Assembly (NCBI RefSeq): GCF_038019025.1
Contig: NZ_CP150496.1
Location: 3,054,001-3,118,000, forward strand
Origin: Polaribacter marinaquae
GTDB taxonomy: Bacteria; Bacteroidota; Bacteroidia; Flavobacteriales; Flavobacteriaceae
DNA: 64,000 bases
Direction: 5' to 3'
Shown here: one piece after another, positions 1 through 8,603 of the stretch
Position numbering within the stretch: position 1 is the stretch's first letter
Layout: each line of letters begins with the position of its first letter
The notes under the pieces: generated by a model
Told to the model about the DNA's origin: nothing
Seen by the model: only the letters and a program-made list of their open reading frames with translations
Databases searched by the model: none
Program-made: the position numbers and the translations under genes

Positions 1-1415
1 GTTTAAAAGACATGAATTTAGACGGAGAAATACAAGTGATTGGCGATGGTTACAGCGATTATGTAACTAGAGAAGCAGGTATTGCTGATAAGTTTTTTGC
101 TTATACAGAAAATGTTTCTAGAGAAAAAACAACAGAAAACGCAGACCATATTGCCCCAAATTTAGATGAATTTTTATACGTAAACGATTTGCCAAGAAAT
201 ATAAGTTACCCAAAAAATAGAATTAAAATATTATTATTAGAAAACGTACATCCAGATGCTTTTAAGAAGTTATCTAAAGATGGATTTTCTGTAGAAACTG
301 TATCTAAAAGTTTGTCTGAAGACGAATTGATAGAAAAAATTAAAGATGTGCATGTTTTAGGTATTCGTTCTAAAACAAATGTTACACAAAAAGTTGTAGA
401 TGCAGCAGAAAAATTAATGGTTGTAAGTGCTTTTTGTATCGGTACAAAACAAATCGATTTAGAAGCTTGTAAAGAAAAAGGTATTGTGGTTTTTAACGCA
501 CCTTACAGTAATACACGTTCTGTTGTAGAATTAGCAATTGGAGAAATTATTATGTTAATGCGTAGTGTTTTTCAAAGAAGTACAGAAATTCATAATGGGC
601 AATGGAATAAAACAGCAGAAGGGTCTAAAGAAGTTCGTGGTAAAAAATTAGGTATTGTTGGTTACGGTAATATTGGTAAGCAATTATCTGTTTTAGCAGA
701 AGCTTTAGGTATGGATGTTTATTATTATGATGTTGAAGATAAACTAGCTTTAGGAAACGCAACAAAAATGAGCACTTTAGAAGAGTTGTTGGCAATTTCT
801 GATGTTGTTACTTTACATGTTGATGACAATGCGGCAAATAAAAATTTCTTTGGCGAAAAAGAAATTTCTCAAATGAAAGATGGTGCTCATTTGGTAAACT
901 TATCTAGAGGTTTTGTTGTAGATATAGAAGCTTTAGTTGCTGCTTTAAAAAGCGGTAAAATTGCAGGAACAGCAGTTGATGTTTATCCGTCTGAACCAAG
1001 AAAAAACGGAGAATTTTATACTGAATTAAAAGGATTGCCAAATGTTATTTTGACTCCGCATGTTGGCGGAAGTACAGAAGAAGCGCAAAGAGATATTGCA
1101 GATTTTGTACCAAGTAAAATAATGGCGTACATCAATTCTGGTAATACTGTTGATGCAGTAAACTTTCCTAACATTCGTTTACCAAGACAAACAAACGCAC
1201 ACAGGTTTTTACATATTCATAAAAATGTACCTGGTGTAATGGCTAAAATTAATAAGGTTTTAGCAGAATACGAATTAAACATTAACGGTCAATATTTATC
1301 TACAGATCCTAAAGTAGGTTATGTAATTACAGATTTAGATAAAGAATACAATAAAGAAGTTATAGACGAGTTAAGAAAAATTGAAGGAACAATTAGATTT
1401 AGAGTTCTGTATTAA
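1..1415 (+). CDS. serA: Phosphoserine phosphatase-phosphoglycerate dehydrogenase fusion, 3' part
   Basis: This protein makes serine from 3-phosphoglycerate; the dehydrogenase half oxidises the substrate with NAD+. The reading frame is open to the left edge (codons for Leu-Lys-Asp precede the ATG at 12), so the gene is 5'-truncated. The first ~58 visible residues, with VIGDGYSD (HAD motif IV) and GIADKFFAYTENVSR, are the tail of a SerB-type HAD phosphatase. The dehydrogenase starts near residue 70, has the nucleotide loop GIVGYGNIG near residue 213, the Arg motif NLSRGFVVD, and the His motif TPHVGG. A C-terminal ACT domain (LHIHKNVPGVMAKIN, from ~residue 396) suggests serine feedback. SerB-SerA fusions are known in Bacteroidota, so I read this as the normal gene cut by the window edge. 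A strong terminator follows. Confidence 0.9.
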   Translation, partial: LKDMNLDGEIQVIGDGYSDYVTREAGIADKFFAYTENVSREKTTENADHIAPNLDEFLYVNDLPRNISYPKNRIKILLLENVHPDAFKKLSKDGFSVETVSKSLSEDELIEKIKDVHVLGIRSKTNVTQKVVDAAEKLMVVSAFCIGTKQIDLEACKEKGIVVFNAPYSNTRSVVELAIGEIIMLMRSVFQRSTEIHNGQWNKTAEGSKEVRGKKLGIVGYGNIGKQLSVLAEALGMDVYYYDVEDKLALGNATKMSTLEELLAISDVVTLHVDDNAANKNFFGEKEISQMKDGAHLVNLSRGFVVDIEALVAALKSGKIAGTAVDVYPSEPRKNGEFYTELKGLPNVILTPHVGGSTEEAQRDIADFVPSKIMAYINSGNTVDAVNFPNIRLPRQTNAHRFLHIHKNVPGVMAKINKVLAEYELNINGQYLSTDPKVGYVITDLDKEYNKEVIDELRKIEGTIRFRVLY

Positions 1416-1442
1416 CAATCAAAATCACAATCAACACAACAA

Positions 1443-1475
1443 AAAAGCCTTTCAATATTTTATTGAAAGGCTTTT
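1443..1475. terminator. Bidirectional terminator between serA and the NlpC/P60 gene
   Basis: A perfect 15-bp stem (AAAAGCCTTTCAATA at 1443-1457 paired with 1461-1475) with a 3-nt loop is followed by a T-rich run on the plus strand and preceded by an A-run that gives a T-tract on the minus strand. It lies between two convergent genes and can serve both. Confidence 0.9.
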
Positions 1476-1494
1476 AATTTTTTTAGACGATTTC

Positions 1495-2682
1495 TTAGAA
1501 TTTAAATTCTTCTTTAAGATTGATAATCTCTTTATCTTTTATACCTAAATAGCGTTTGCTACCTAAATATCTATTTTTATTAAATGCATTAAAATGTGGT
1601 TGTAAAGAATCCATAGAACTTATATGTACGTTGCCAGATGCATGTATAAATTCTTGCTTATTATTACCCAACCAAATACCAACATGTACAACTCGTCTTT
1701 TTTTAGTTTCTGTAGCTTCAGTTCCAAAAAAGAGTAAATCGCCTTTTTCTAAATTCTCGAAATTTAGTTTTTCGTCAACTTGTTTACCTGCATTAATTTG
1801 TTGTGAAGCATCTCTAGGAATTACAAAGCCATTCATTAAATACACCATTTTCGTAAAACCACTGCAATCAATTCCTTTAGAAGAAGTTCCGCCCCATAAA
1901 TAAGGAAAACCTTCTAGTTTTTTTGCAACTTTTTCTACATTTTCTTTTGATGGTTGCAGGTTTTTTAACCAATTTTCATAAACAACAGCCTCACTTTTTT
2001 TAACAAAACCAGTTCTATTGTCAGGATATTTAACTTCGTAAAAACTGGCATCTTCAGAAAGATATTTTAAAAGTCCGCCCAAAGTAATATCAGAAACTAT
2101 TGCTGCATTTTGTTGTTTTGAATTGTAAACATATCCAAAATTCTTTGTAAAAATTATTTTTTTAGAAGCATTCCAAGTATCAAATTCACCTTTATTCATT
2201 TTCTGTATTCCACCTTTATCAACCCAAGAAATGTAATTATCTGGAGTTTGAATTCTATAGAAATCGCCAGCTTTATCTAAAATTTTTAAAGACATACCTA
2301 ACAAACCTTGCGTGCCTAACTCTGCAGAATGTTTTGGTGCGGATCTAATATTTATTACAGAATTTCTTGCTACAGCAAACATTTTATTTCCAACAATCGT
2401 GTCTGGTAAAACTCTAATATTATTAATGTAAGAAACATCTAAAGACTGCAAACTATCAACTAATTTTTGATACGCTTCTTTAGAATTTGTCATTCCTGTA
2501 GCAATTATTTTATCATCAGAATTATCAAAATTAATATCAAAAATTGCCACTCTTTTGTCTGGTGCATATTGTTCTTTTATACTTTTACTAACACCTTCTA
2601 AACCTGTTATAAGAATACCGTTATTGCTACAAGATATGTATATTAAAAGCGAAAATATAATAGCTAATTTTTGAAATTTCAT
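1495..2682 (-). CDS. NlpC/P60 family lipoprotein with SH3-like domains
   Basis: Probable peptidoglycan endopeptidase attached to a membrane. The N-terminus has a lipoprotein signal with lipobox ending YISC (Cys at ~residue 18). The middle holds two bacterial SH3-like segments (around residues 105-165 and 175-235). The C-terminal NlpC/P60 domain has the nucleophile motif GIDCSGF (near residue 272) and the His motif HVGIWLG (near residue 333), as in cysteine peptidases that cut gamma-D-glutamyl-diaminopimelate bonds. It stands alone, convergent with serA and divergent from the kynurenine operon. The family call is firm; the exact bond cut is inferred. Confidence 0.85.
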   Translation of the reverse strand: MKFQKLAIIFSLLIYISCSNNGILITGLEGVSKSIKEQYAPDKRVAIFDINFDNSDDKIIATGMTNSKEAYQKLVDSLQSLDVSYINNIRVLPDTIVGNKMFAVARNSVINIRSAPKHSAELGTQGLLGMSLKILDKAGDFYRIQTPDNYISWVDKGGIQKMNKGEFDTWNASKKIIFTKNFGYVYNSKQQNAAIVSDITLGGLLKYLSEDASFYEVKYPDNRTGFVKKSEAVVYENWLKNLQPSKENVEKVAKKLEGFPYLWGGTSSKGIDCSGFTKMVYLMNGFVIPRDASQQINAGKQVDEKLNFENLEKGDLLFFGTEATETKKRRVVHVGIWLGNNKQEFIHASGNVHISSMDSLQPHFNAFNKNRYLGSKRYLGIKDKEIINLKEEFKF

Positions 2683-2742
2683 TGTTTAATTTTTCTAATT
2701 ATATAAAAAATAAAGGTAGTAATTTATTCAGATTAATTTAAT

Positions 2743-2768
2743 TCTAAATTTAGATTGTTTTATATTTG
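2743..2768 (+). promoter_or_regulatory. Probable promoter and palindrome upstream of kynU
   Basis: TATATTTG at 2761-2768 fits the Bacteroidota -7 element TAnnTTTG, 24 nt before the kynU ATG. The -33 element is weak (TTTA at 2737-2740, spacing 20). A 12-bp palindrome TCTAAATTTAGA at 2743-2754 lies just upstream of the -7 box and could be an operator. No regulator gene is adjacent. Confidence 0.5.
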
Positions 2769-2792
2769 AAGACACTCATTTTTTTATAATTG

Positions 2793-4052
2793 ATGAAATA
2801 TCAAAACAACTTAGCATTTGCAAAAGAGCAAGATAAAGAAGATTCACTTTCTTATTTACGCAATCGATTTCTTATACCTAAAGATAAAAATGGTAACAAT
2901 TGGTTGTACTTTACAGGTAATTCTTTAGGCTTACAGCCAAAATCTACCAAAGATTATATAAATCAAGAATTAGAAGATTGGGCAAATTTAGGCGTAGAAG
3001 GACATTTTGAAGCTAAAAATCCTTGGTTAAATTATCACGAGTATTTAACCGATAAAATGGCGAAAATTGTAGGCGCAAAACCTTTAGAAGTTGTTGTAAT
3101 GAACACACTTACAACCAATTTGCATTTGCTAATGGTTTCTTTTTATAGACCAACAAAAACAAAGTATAAAATTGTTATTGAAAGTGATGCTTTTCCTTCG
3201 GATAGATATGCTGTACAATCTCAATTAGAATTTCACGGTTTTTCTAAAGAAGATGTTATAGAGTGGAAACCAAGAAAAGGCGAAGAACTTTTAAATATTG
3301 AAGATTTAGAAACAATTGTAGCAGAACATGGAGATGAAATTGCGTTATTATTAATTGGAGGTGTAAATTATTATACTGGTCAGTTTTTAGACTTAAAGAG
3401 AATTGCAGAAATTGGGCATGCAAAAAATTGTATTGTTGGAATTGATTTAGCACACGGAGCAGGAAATATTTCTCCGGATTTACATAATTCTGGAGTAGAT
3501 TTTGCAGCTTGGTGTACCTACAAATACTTAAACTCTGGACCAGGAAGTTTAGCAGGTTTGTTTGTACATGAAAAACATGCAAGAAATAAAGACTTACCAC
3601 GTTTTGCAGGTTGGTGGAATCACAATAAACAAACTCGTTTTAATATGCGACAACCATTTGATGTGATGGAAGGTGCAGAAGGTTGGCAATTATCGAATCC
3701 GCCAATATTATCTATGGCAGCCATAAAAGCATCTTTAGATATGTTTGATGAGGTTGGTATGGATGCTTTACGAGAAAAATCAGAAAAATTAACAGGTTAT
3801 TTCGAGTTTTTAATCAATGAAATTAATTCTGATGATATTAAAATAATTACGCCCTCAAACCCTAAAGAAAGAGGTTGTCAATTATCTATTCAGGTTAAAA
3901 ATGCCGATAAAAGTTTGCATAAAAAACTAACCGAAAACAATATTATTACAGATTGGAGAGAACCAGATGTTATACGTTGTGCGCCAACACCAATGTATAA
4001 TTCTTTTGAAGATGTTTACAAAATGGTAGCTATCTTAAAAGGATTGTTGTAG
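2793..4052 (+). CDS. kynU: Kynureninase
   Basis: PLP-dependent hydrolase that splits kynurenine or 3-hydroxykynurenine to (3-hydroxy)anthranilate and alanine. The 419-residue length and the motifs FTGNSLGLQP near residue 45, LAHGAGN, and WCTYKYLNSGPG with the PLP lysine at ~K244 are typical. The ATG at 2793 is chosen; the frame also has an adjacent TTG at 2790. It is the first gene of the operon. Because kmo and 3-hydroxyanthranilate dioxygenase follow, its physiological substrate is probably 3-hydroxykynurenine. Tryptophan 2,3-dioxygenase and kynurenine formamidase are not in the window. Confidence 0.95.
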   Translation: MKYQNNLAFAKEQDKEDSLSYLRNRFLIPKDKNGNNWLYFTGNSLGLQPKSTKDYINQELEDWANLGVEGHFEAKNPWLNYHEYLTDKMAKIVGAKPLEVVVMNTLTTNLHLLMVSFYRPTKTKYKIVIESDAFPSDRYAVQSQLEFHGFSKEDVIEWKPRKGEELLNIEDLETIVAEHGDEIALLLIGGVNYYTGQFLDLKRIAEIGHAKNCIVGIDLAHGAGNISPDLHNSGVDFAAWCTYKYLNSGPGSLAGLFVHEKHARNKDLPRFAGWWNHNKQTRFNMRQPFDVMEGAEGWQLSNPPILSMAAIKASLDMFDEVGMDALREKSEKLTGYFEFLINEINSDDIKIITPSNPKERGCQLSIQVKNADKSLHKKLTENNIITDWREPDVIRCAPTPMYNSFEDVYKMVAILKGLL

Positions 4053-4056
4053 GATT

Positions 4057-4557
4057 ATGAATGTAATATTTCACATAACAGCAGGTGTAACTATTTTTTC
4101 AGTAGTTTCTAAAAAAGAAACTAAAGAGGATAAAATTAACTTACTTGTCTATGTATTTAGTTTTGTTCTTGGAGTTATATCTCACGGGATTTTAGATTAT
4201 ATACCTCACTGTTATCCATTAAATTCTAAGGTTGATGTAATCTTGGGTTTATTTATTATCCTTATTTTACTTTATGTTGTAAAAAAACATGTTAAACTAT
4301 TAATAGCAATAATTTTATTAGGATGTATTTCTCCGGATATTATTGATTTATCACCTAAAATTTTGAATTCAATTTTTAATATTAATTTACCATTTTTTGA
4401 TAATATTTTTCCTTGGCATTTTTATGATTATTCAGGTTCTATTTATAATAATAATTGTAAAGTTTCAAGTGTAAATCATTTATTAACATTGGTTTTTTGC
4501 ACAATAATTATTTTTTTTAATCGTACGAATTTGCAAAAAGTTTTAAACAAAATATAA
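4057..4557 (+). CDS. Polytopic membrane protein with conserved-looking His/Asp motifs
   Basis: Unknown function. About four hydrophobic segments are visible, with polar His/Asp clusters: HITAG near residue 6, SHGILDYIPH near residue 43, and SPDIIDLSP near residue 107. This arrangement resembles membrane-bound metal-dependent hydrolases of the DUF457/YdjM type, but similarity is by eye only. It sits between kynU and kmo, 4 nt after kynU and overlapping kmo by one base (TAATG), so it is cotranscribed and probably translationally coupled. No role in tryptophan breakdown is obvious; it may be a passenger gene. Confidence 0.6.
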   Translation: MNVIFHITAGVTIFSVVSKKETKEDKINLLVYVFSFVLGVISHGILDYIPHCYPLNSKVDVILGLFIILILLYVVKKHVKLLIAIILLGCISPDIIDLSPKILNSIFNINLPFFDNIFPWHFYDYSGSIYNNNCKVSSVNHLLTLVFCTIIIFFNRTNLQKVLNKI

Positions 4558-5966
4558 TGAACAAAAATGATAAAATATTAATAATTGGTGCAGGGTTATG
4601 CGGAAGTTTGTTAGCTTTAAGACTTGCACAAAGAGGTTTTAAAGTTGATGTTTACGAAAGTAGACCAGATTTAAGAACTGTTGATATTTCTGCCGGAAGA
4701 AGTATAAATTTAGCATTATCAGACAGAGGTTTAAAAGCATTGCGCTTATGCGGTATGGAAGAGAAAGCACGCGAAATTTGTTTACCAATGTATGGTAGAT
4801 TAATGCATGATCGAGAAGGCAATACCTTTTCTTCTAATTATTCTGGAAGAGAAAATGAATACATAAATTCTATTTCTAGAGGAGATTTAAATGCAATTTT
4901 ATTGGATGAAGCAGAAAAACATGAAAATGTAACCATTCATTTTAATAAAAAATGTAAAAATGTAGACATAGAAAATAAAATTGCACATTTTAAAGATTAC
5001 AAAACCAAAGAAGAATTTTCTATTGAAGCAGCAGTTATTTTTGGTGCAGATGGTGCAGGTTCTTCTTTAAGAAAAAGCTATATATCAGAACGTAAATTTT
5101 TGTTTAGTTATTCTCAGAATTATCTAAATCACGGTTATAAAGAATTAGAAATTCCTGCAGATTCATCAGGAAAACACCAAATTAGTAAAGAGCATTTACA
5201 TATTTGGCCTCGTGGAGATTTTATGTTAATTGCACTGCCAAATATGGACGGAAGCTTTACCGTAACTTTGTTTTTAAGTTATGATGAAGGAGAATATAAT
5301 TTTGAAAATTTAATATCCGAAGAAAAAATTACAGCGTTTTTTGAAAAAGAATTTCCAGATGCTTTGGCATTAATTCCTAATATAAAAGAAGAATTTGTAA
5401 ACAATCCAACGGGTCCTTTAGGAACCATAAAATGTTCTCCTTGGTCTTATCAAAATAAAACGCTTTTAATTGGCGATTCTTCGCATGCAATTGTACCGTT
5501 TTACGGACAAGGAATGAATGCTTCTTTTGAAGATGTTTTTGTGTTAGATGAAATTTTAAATCAAGATTTAAAAGATTGGAAATCGATTTTTAAAACCTAT
5601 CAAAAGACTCGAAAGAAAGATACAGATGCTATTGCAGACTTAGCGATAGATAATTTTCATGAAATGAAAGACCATGTTGCAAATCCGCTTTTTAAAGAAA
5701 AAAGAAAAATTGAAATGGATTTAGAAAAAACATTTCCAAAACAATATTCATCTAAATATTCTTTAGTTACTTTTAATGAAAACATAGGATATTATGAGGC
5801 TTTAAAACGAGGTAGAGCGCAAGATAAAGCTTTGTTAAATTTAATTGCTGATGAAACTATTCACACGCATTTAGACATGACAAAGCAAGAGTTAGAAGTT
5901 ATTTTAGATAAAGTAATTAAAGAAACGAATGAGATTTTAGAAGAGGATAAAATAGCAGGTTTATAA
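4557..5966 (+). CDS. kmo: Kynurenine 3-monooxygenase
   Basis: FAD- and NADPH-dependent hydroxylase that converts L-kynurenine to 3-hydroxykynurenine. The N-terminal FAD fold has IIGAGLCGSLLALRLAQRG (residues ~8-28). ISAGRSINLALSDRG is the kynurenine monooxygenase signature region, and a second FAD motif GDSSHAIVPFYGQGMNASFED lies near residue 305. The 469-residue length matches bacterial Kmo. The C-terminal tail beyond ~430 is polar and shows no clear membrane anchor. It overlaps the preceding gene by one base and ends directly at the start of the DUF1697 gene. Confidence 0.95.
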   Translation: MNKNDKILIIGAGLCGSLLALRLAQRGFKVDVYESRPDLRTVDISAGRSINLALSDRGLKALRLCGMEEKAREICLPMYGRLMHDREGNTFSSNYSGRENEYINSISRGDLNAILLDEAEKHENVTIHFNKKCKNVDIENKIAHFKDYKTKEEFSIEAAVIFGADGAGSSLRKSYISERKFLFSYSQNYLNHGYKELEIPADSSGKHQISKEHLHIWPRGDFMLIALPNMDGSFTVTLFLSYDEGEYNFENLISEEKITAFFEKEFPDALALIPNIKEEFVNNPTGPLGTIKCSPWSYQNKTLLIGDSSHAIVPFYGQGMNASFEDVFVLDEILNQDLKDWKSIFKTYQKTRKKDTDAIADLAIDNFHEMKDHVANPLFKEKRKIEMDLEKTFPKQYSSKYSLVTFNENIGYYEALKRGRAQDKALLNLIADETIHTHLDMTKQELEVILDKVIKETNEILEEDKIAGL

Positions 5967-6485
5967 ATGAAAAAATATATCGTTTTATTACGCGGAATTA
6001 ATGTGTCTGGAAAAAATAAAATTCCGATGGTAACATTACGAGAATTATTAAACGATTTAGAATTTCAAAATGTACAAACTTATATTCAAAGTGGTAATAT
6101 AATTCTAACTTCAGAACAGTCGAAACTAGAAGTTTCTAAACGTATTAAAAAAGGAATTTTAAAAAAGTTCGATTTAGATATTCATGTAATTGTAAAAACT
6201 GTTTTAGAGTTAAATGAAATTATAAAAAACTATCCTTTTTCCCTTGAAAATGAAAAAATTGTAGCATTCACATTTTTAGATAAAATTTCTGATAAAGAAA
6301 CCATTGAGGTTAAAAATATTGGTGAAGATTTATATAAAATAGTAAAAGATGTAGTCTATTTAAATTGTAAATCCGGTTTTGGAAAAACGAAACTTACCAA
6401 TAATGTTTTAGAGAAAAAATTAGATGTAAATGCTACCACAAGAAATTTAAAAACTACATTAAAATTAGCAGAATTAGCAAAGTAA
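5967..6485 (+). CDS. DUF1697 family protein
   Basis: The start [17 protein letters not shown] and the following [11 protein letters not shown] motif identify the DUF1697 family, small cytoplasmic proteins of unknown function. The length (172 residues) is usual. The ATG follows the kmo stop codon with no gap, so translation is probably coupled. Its place inside a catabolic operon is not explained by any known activity; it may be an inserted passenger. Confidence 0.8.
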   Translation: MKKYIVLLRGINVSGKNKIPMVTLRELLNDLEFQNVQTYIQSGNIILTSEQSKLEVSKRIKKGILKKFDLDIHVIVKTVLELNEIIKNYPFSLENEKIVAFTFLDKISDKETIEVKNIGEDLYKIVKDVVYLNCKSGFGKTKLTNNVLEKKLDVNATTRNLKTTLKLAELAK

Positions 6486-6487
6486 AT

Positions 6488-6895
6488 ATGTCAGAAAAAA
6501 AAGTAACACCAAGAGGCGCTTATCCGCATGTAAAAGTTGTTGGAGATTTCATTTTTGTATCGGGTACAAGTTCTAGAAGACCAGACAATACAATTGCCGG
6601 AGTAGATATTATTGATGAAATGGGAACCAAGTTTTTAAATGCAGAAACGCAAACCAGAGAAGTTTTAAAAAACATAGATAAAAATTTACAAACGGTTGGG
6701 GCAAGTATAAAAGATGTAGTAGATGTTTCTTCTTTTTTGGTAAATATGAATGATTTTGCAGGTTACAATAAAGCGTACGCAGAGTTTTTTGACAAAGAAA
6801 CTGGCCCTACAAGAACTACAGTAGCTGTGCATCAATTACCGCATCCAGATTTGGTTGTAGAAATTAAGGTTACGGCATACAAAAAACAAGCTTAA
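6488..6895 (+). CDS. RidA-family protein, probable 2-aminomuconate deaminase
   Basis: RidA/YjgF-fold enzyme of 135 residues. The motifs [28 protein letters not shown] and [20 protein letters not shown] are typical; the Arg of GPTRTTV is the substrate-carboxylate ligand in RidA proteins. In the aerobic 2-aminomuconate route a RidA-type protein hydrolyses 2-aminomuconate to 4-oxalocrotonate and ammonia. Its position directly before the semialdehyde dehydrogenase that would make its substrate supports that role over general imine detoxification. The family is certain; the substrate is inferred from context. Confidence 0.8.
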   Translation: MSEKKVTPRGAYPHVKVVGDFIFVSGTSSRRPDNTIAGVDIIDEMGTKFLNAETQTREVLKNIDKNLQTVGASIKDVVDVSSFLVNMNDFAGYNKAYAEFFDKETGPTRTTVAVHQLPHPDLVVEIKVTAYKKQA

Positions 6896-6899
6896 TCAA

Positions 6900-8342
6900 A
6901 TGAAAATACAAAACTACATCAACGGAGAGTTTGCAAACCCAGTTTTAGACAATTGGATAGATAATTACAATCCTTCTAAAGGAGAAGTATATGGGCAAAT
7001 TCCTAATTCAACAATCGAAGATGTAGAAAATGCCTATTTAGCTGCAGAAAATGCTTTTGCAAGCTGGTCTCAAACAACTTTAGCTACAAGAAGTAAAATC
7101 TTATCTAAAATTGCAGATTTAATTAGAACAAAAGTTACTTTTTTAGCAGAAGCAGAATCTAAAGACAATGGTAAGCCAATAAGTTTGGCAAAAGCTATAG
7201 ATATACCAAGAGCAGCTGCTAATTTTCAGTTTTATGCGAATGCAATTACACAATTTTCATCAGAAGCACATGAAAGCGTTGGTTTAAATGCTATAAACTT
7301 TACTTTACGTGAACCAATTGGTGTGGTTGGTTGTATTTCTCCGTGGAATTTACCGTTATATTTATTTACTTGGAAAATTGCACCTGCAATTGCAGCAGGA
7401 AACTGTGTTGTAGCAAAACCAAGTGAAATTACGCCATTAACAAGTTATCTTTTAGGAGAAATTTGTACAGAAGCTGGTTTACCTAAAGGAGTTTTAAATA
7501 TTGTTCATGGTTTGGGTACAAGTGCGGGACAAGCAATTGTTGCACATCCTAAAATTAAAGCTATTTCTTTTACTGGCGGTACAAAAACCGGAGCTCATAT
7601 TGCAAAAGTTGCAGCACCAATGTTTAAGAAATTATCTTTAGAATTAGGAGGCAAGAATCCGAATATCATTTTTGCAGATTGCGATTACGAAAAAATGTTA
7701 ACAACCACAGTTCGTTCTTCTTTTGCAAATCAAGGACAAATTTGTTTATGCGGAAGTAGAATTTTTGTTGAAGAAAGTATTTTCGAAAAATTTAAAAGAG
7801 ATTTTATCAAAAAAGTATCAGAATTAAAAGTAGGAAATCCGTCTGAAAGCGATACAAATATCGGCGCTTTGGTTTCTAAAGAACATTTAGAAAAGGTGAA
7901 AAGCTATATTGATATTGCAGAGAATGAAGGTGGTGAAATTTTGTTTGGAGGAAATAAATTAACTGTAAAAGATAGTGAAAATGGATACTTTTTAGAGCCT
8001 ACAATTATAGAAGTTAGTAGCAATAAATGTAAATTGAATCAAGAAGAAATTTTTGGTCCAGTGGTAACTTTAATGTCTTTTAAATCTGATAAAGAAGCTT
8101 TAGAATTAGCAAATGATACAAAATATGGTTTGTCTGCAACTGTTTGGACAAATAACTTAAATAGAACAATGCAGTTTTCTAAACAATTAAAAACAGGAAT
8201 TGTCTGGGTAAATACTTGGATGATGCGAGACCTAAGAACACCTTTCGGTGGACAAAAAGCAAGCGGGATAGGAAGAGAAGGTGGTTTTGAAGCTTTGCGT
8301 TTTTTTACCGAACAAAAAAATATATGCTTACAATATGAATAA
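6900..8342 (+). CDS. Aldehyde dehydrogenase, probable 2-aminomuconate 6-semialdehyde dehydrogenase
   Basis: NAD(P)+-dependent oxidation of an aldehyde to the acid, here probably 2-aminomuconate 6-semialdehyde to 2-aminomuconate. The ALDH superfamily shows in the PWNLPLYLFTWKIAPA segment near residue 150, FTGGTKTG near residue 225, the general base motif LELGGKNP near residue 249 and the catalytic Cys in NQGQICLCGSR (C282). The 480-residue length is normal. It follows the deaminase by 4 nt and overlaps the next small gene by 8 nt. Substrate choice rests on the neighbouring decarboxylase and deaminase. Confidence 0.88.
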   Translation: MKIQNYINGEFANPVLDNWIDNYNPSKGEVYGQIPNSTIEDVENAYLAAENAFASWSQTTLATRSKILSKIADLIRTKVTFLAEAESKDNGKPISLAKAIDIPRAAANFQFYANAITQFSSEAHESVGLNAINFTLREPIGVVGCISPWNLPLYLFTWKIAPAIAAGNCVVAKPSEITPLTSYLLGEICTEAGLPKGVLNIVHGLGTSAGQAIVAHPKIKAISFTGGTKTGAHIAKVAAPMFKKLSLELGGKNPNIIFADCDYEKMLTTTVRSSFANQGQICLCGSRIFVEESIFEKFKRDFIKKVSELKVGNPSESDTNIGALVSKEHLEKVKSYIDIAENEGGEILFGGNKLTVKDSENGYFLEPTIIEVSSNKCKLNQEEIFGPVVTLMSFKSDKEALELANDTKYGLSATVWTNNLNRTMQFSKQLKTGIVWVNTWMMRDLRTPFGGQKASGIGREGGFEALRFFTEQKNICLQYE

Positions 8343-8553
8343 AGTGATAAGAGCAAAAATTGTTGAGGTTTGTGATGATAAAATCGCTAAAAAAGGAGAA
8401 AATGTTGGTTTGTCTTTTTATGCTTTTTTCAAAAACAAAAATGATAATCCGAAGTTGTTAATGCAAGTTGCCACTTGGTGGATTGAAACACATCAGCTAG
8501 ATCATTTTGAAAAAGCAGCTAAGATTAAACAAATGATGATTGATAACAAATAA
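8335..8553 (+). CDS. Small conserved-looking protein of unknown function
   Basis: A 72-residue soluble protein with the segment KKGENVGLSFYAFFKN and the motif TWWIETHQLDHFEKA. I chose the ATG at 8335, which overlaps the dehydrogenase stop by 8 nt; a longer frame from 8281 would lie within the dehydrogenase. I do not recognise a domain with certainty; it may match a small DUF family of about 70 residues. Tight coupling to the dehydrogenase and its composition favour a real gene. It could be an accessory or regulatory subunit, but nothing in the sequence shows this. Confidence 0.7.
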   Translation: MNKVIRAKIVEVCDDKIAKKGENVGLSFYAFFKNKNDNPKLLMQVATWWIETHQLDHFEKAAKIKQMMIDNK

Positions 8554-8603
8554 TAAAATTGAATTAAAAGAATATATTAATTTGATTTTTTAAAGCTATA
8601 AGA

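Noticed and set aside
8281..8334. Upstream extension of the 72-residue gene
   Set aside because: It would overlap the conserved end of the aldehyde dehydrogenase; the ATG at 8335 suits a coupled gene.
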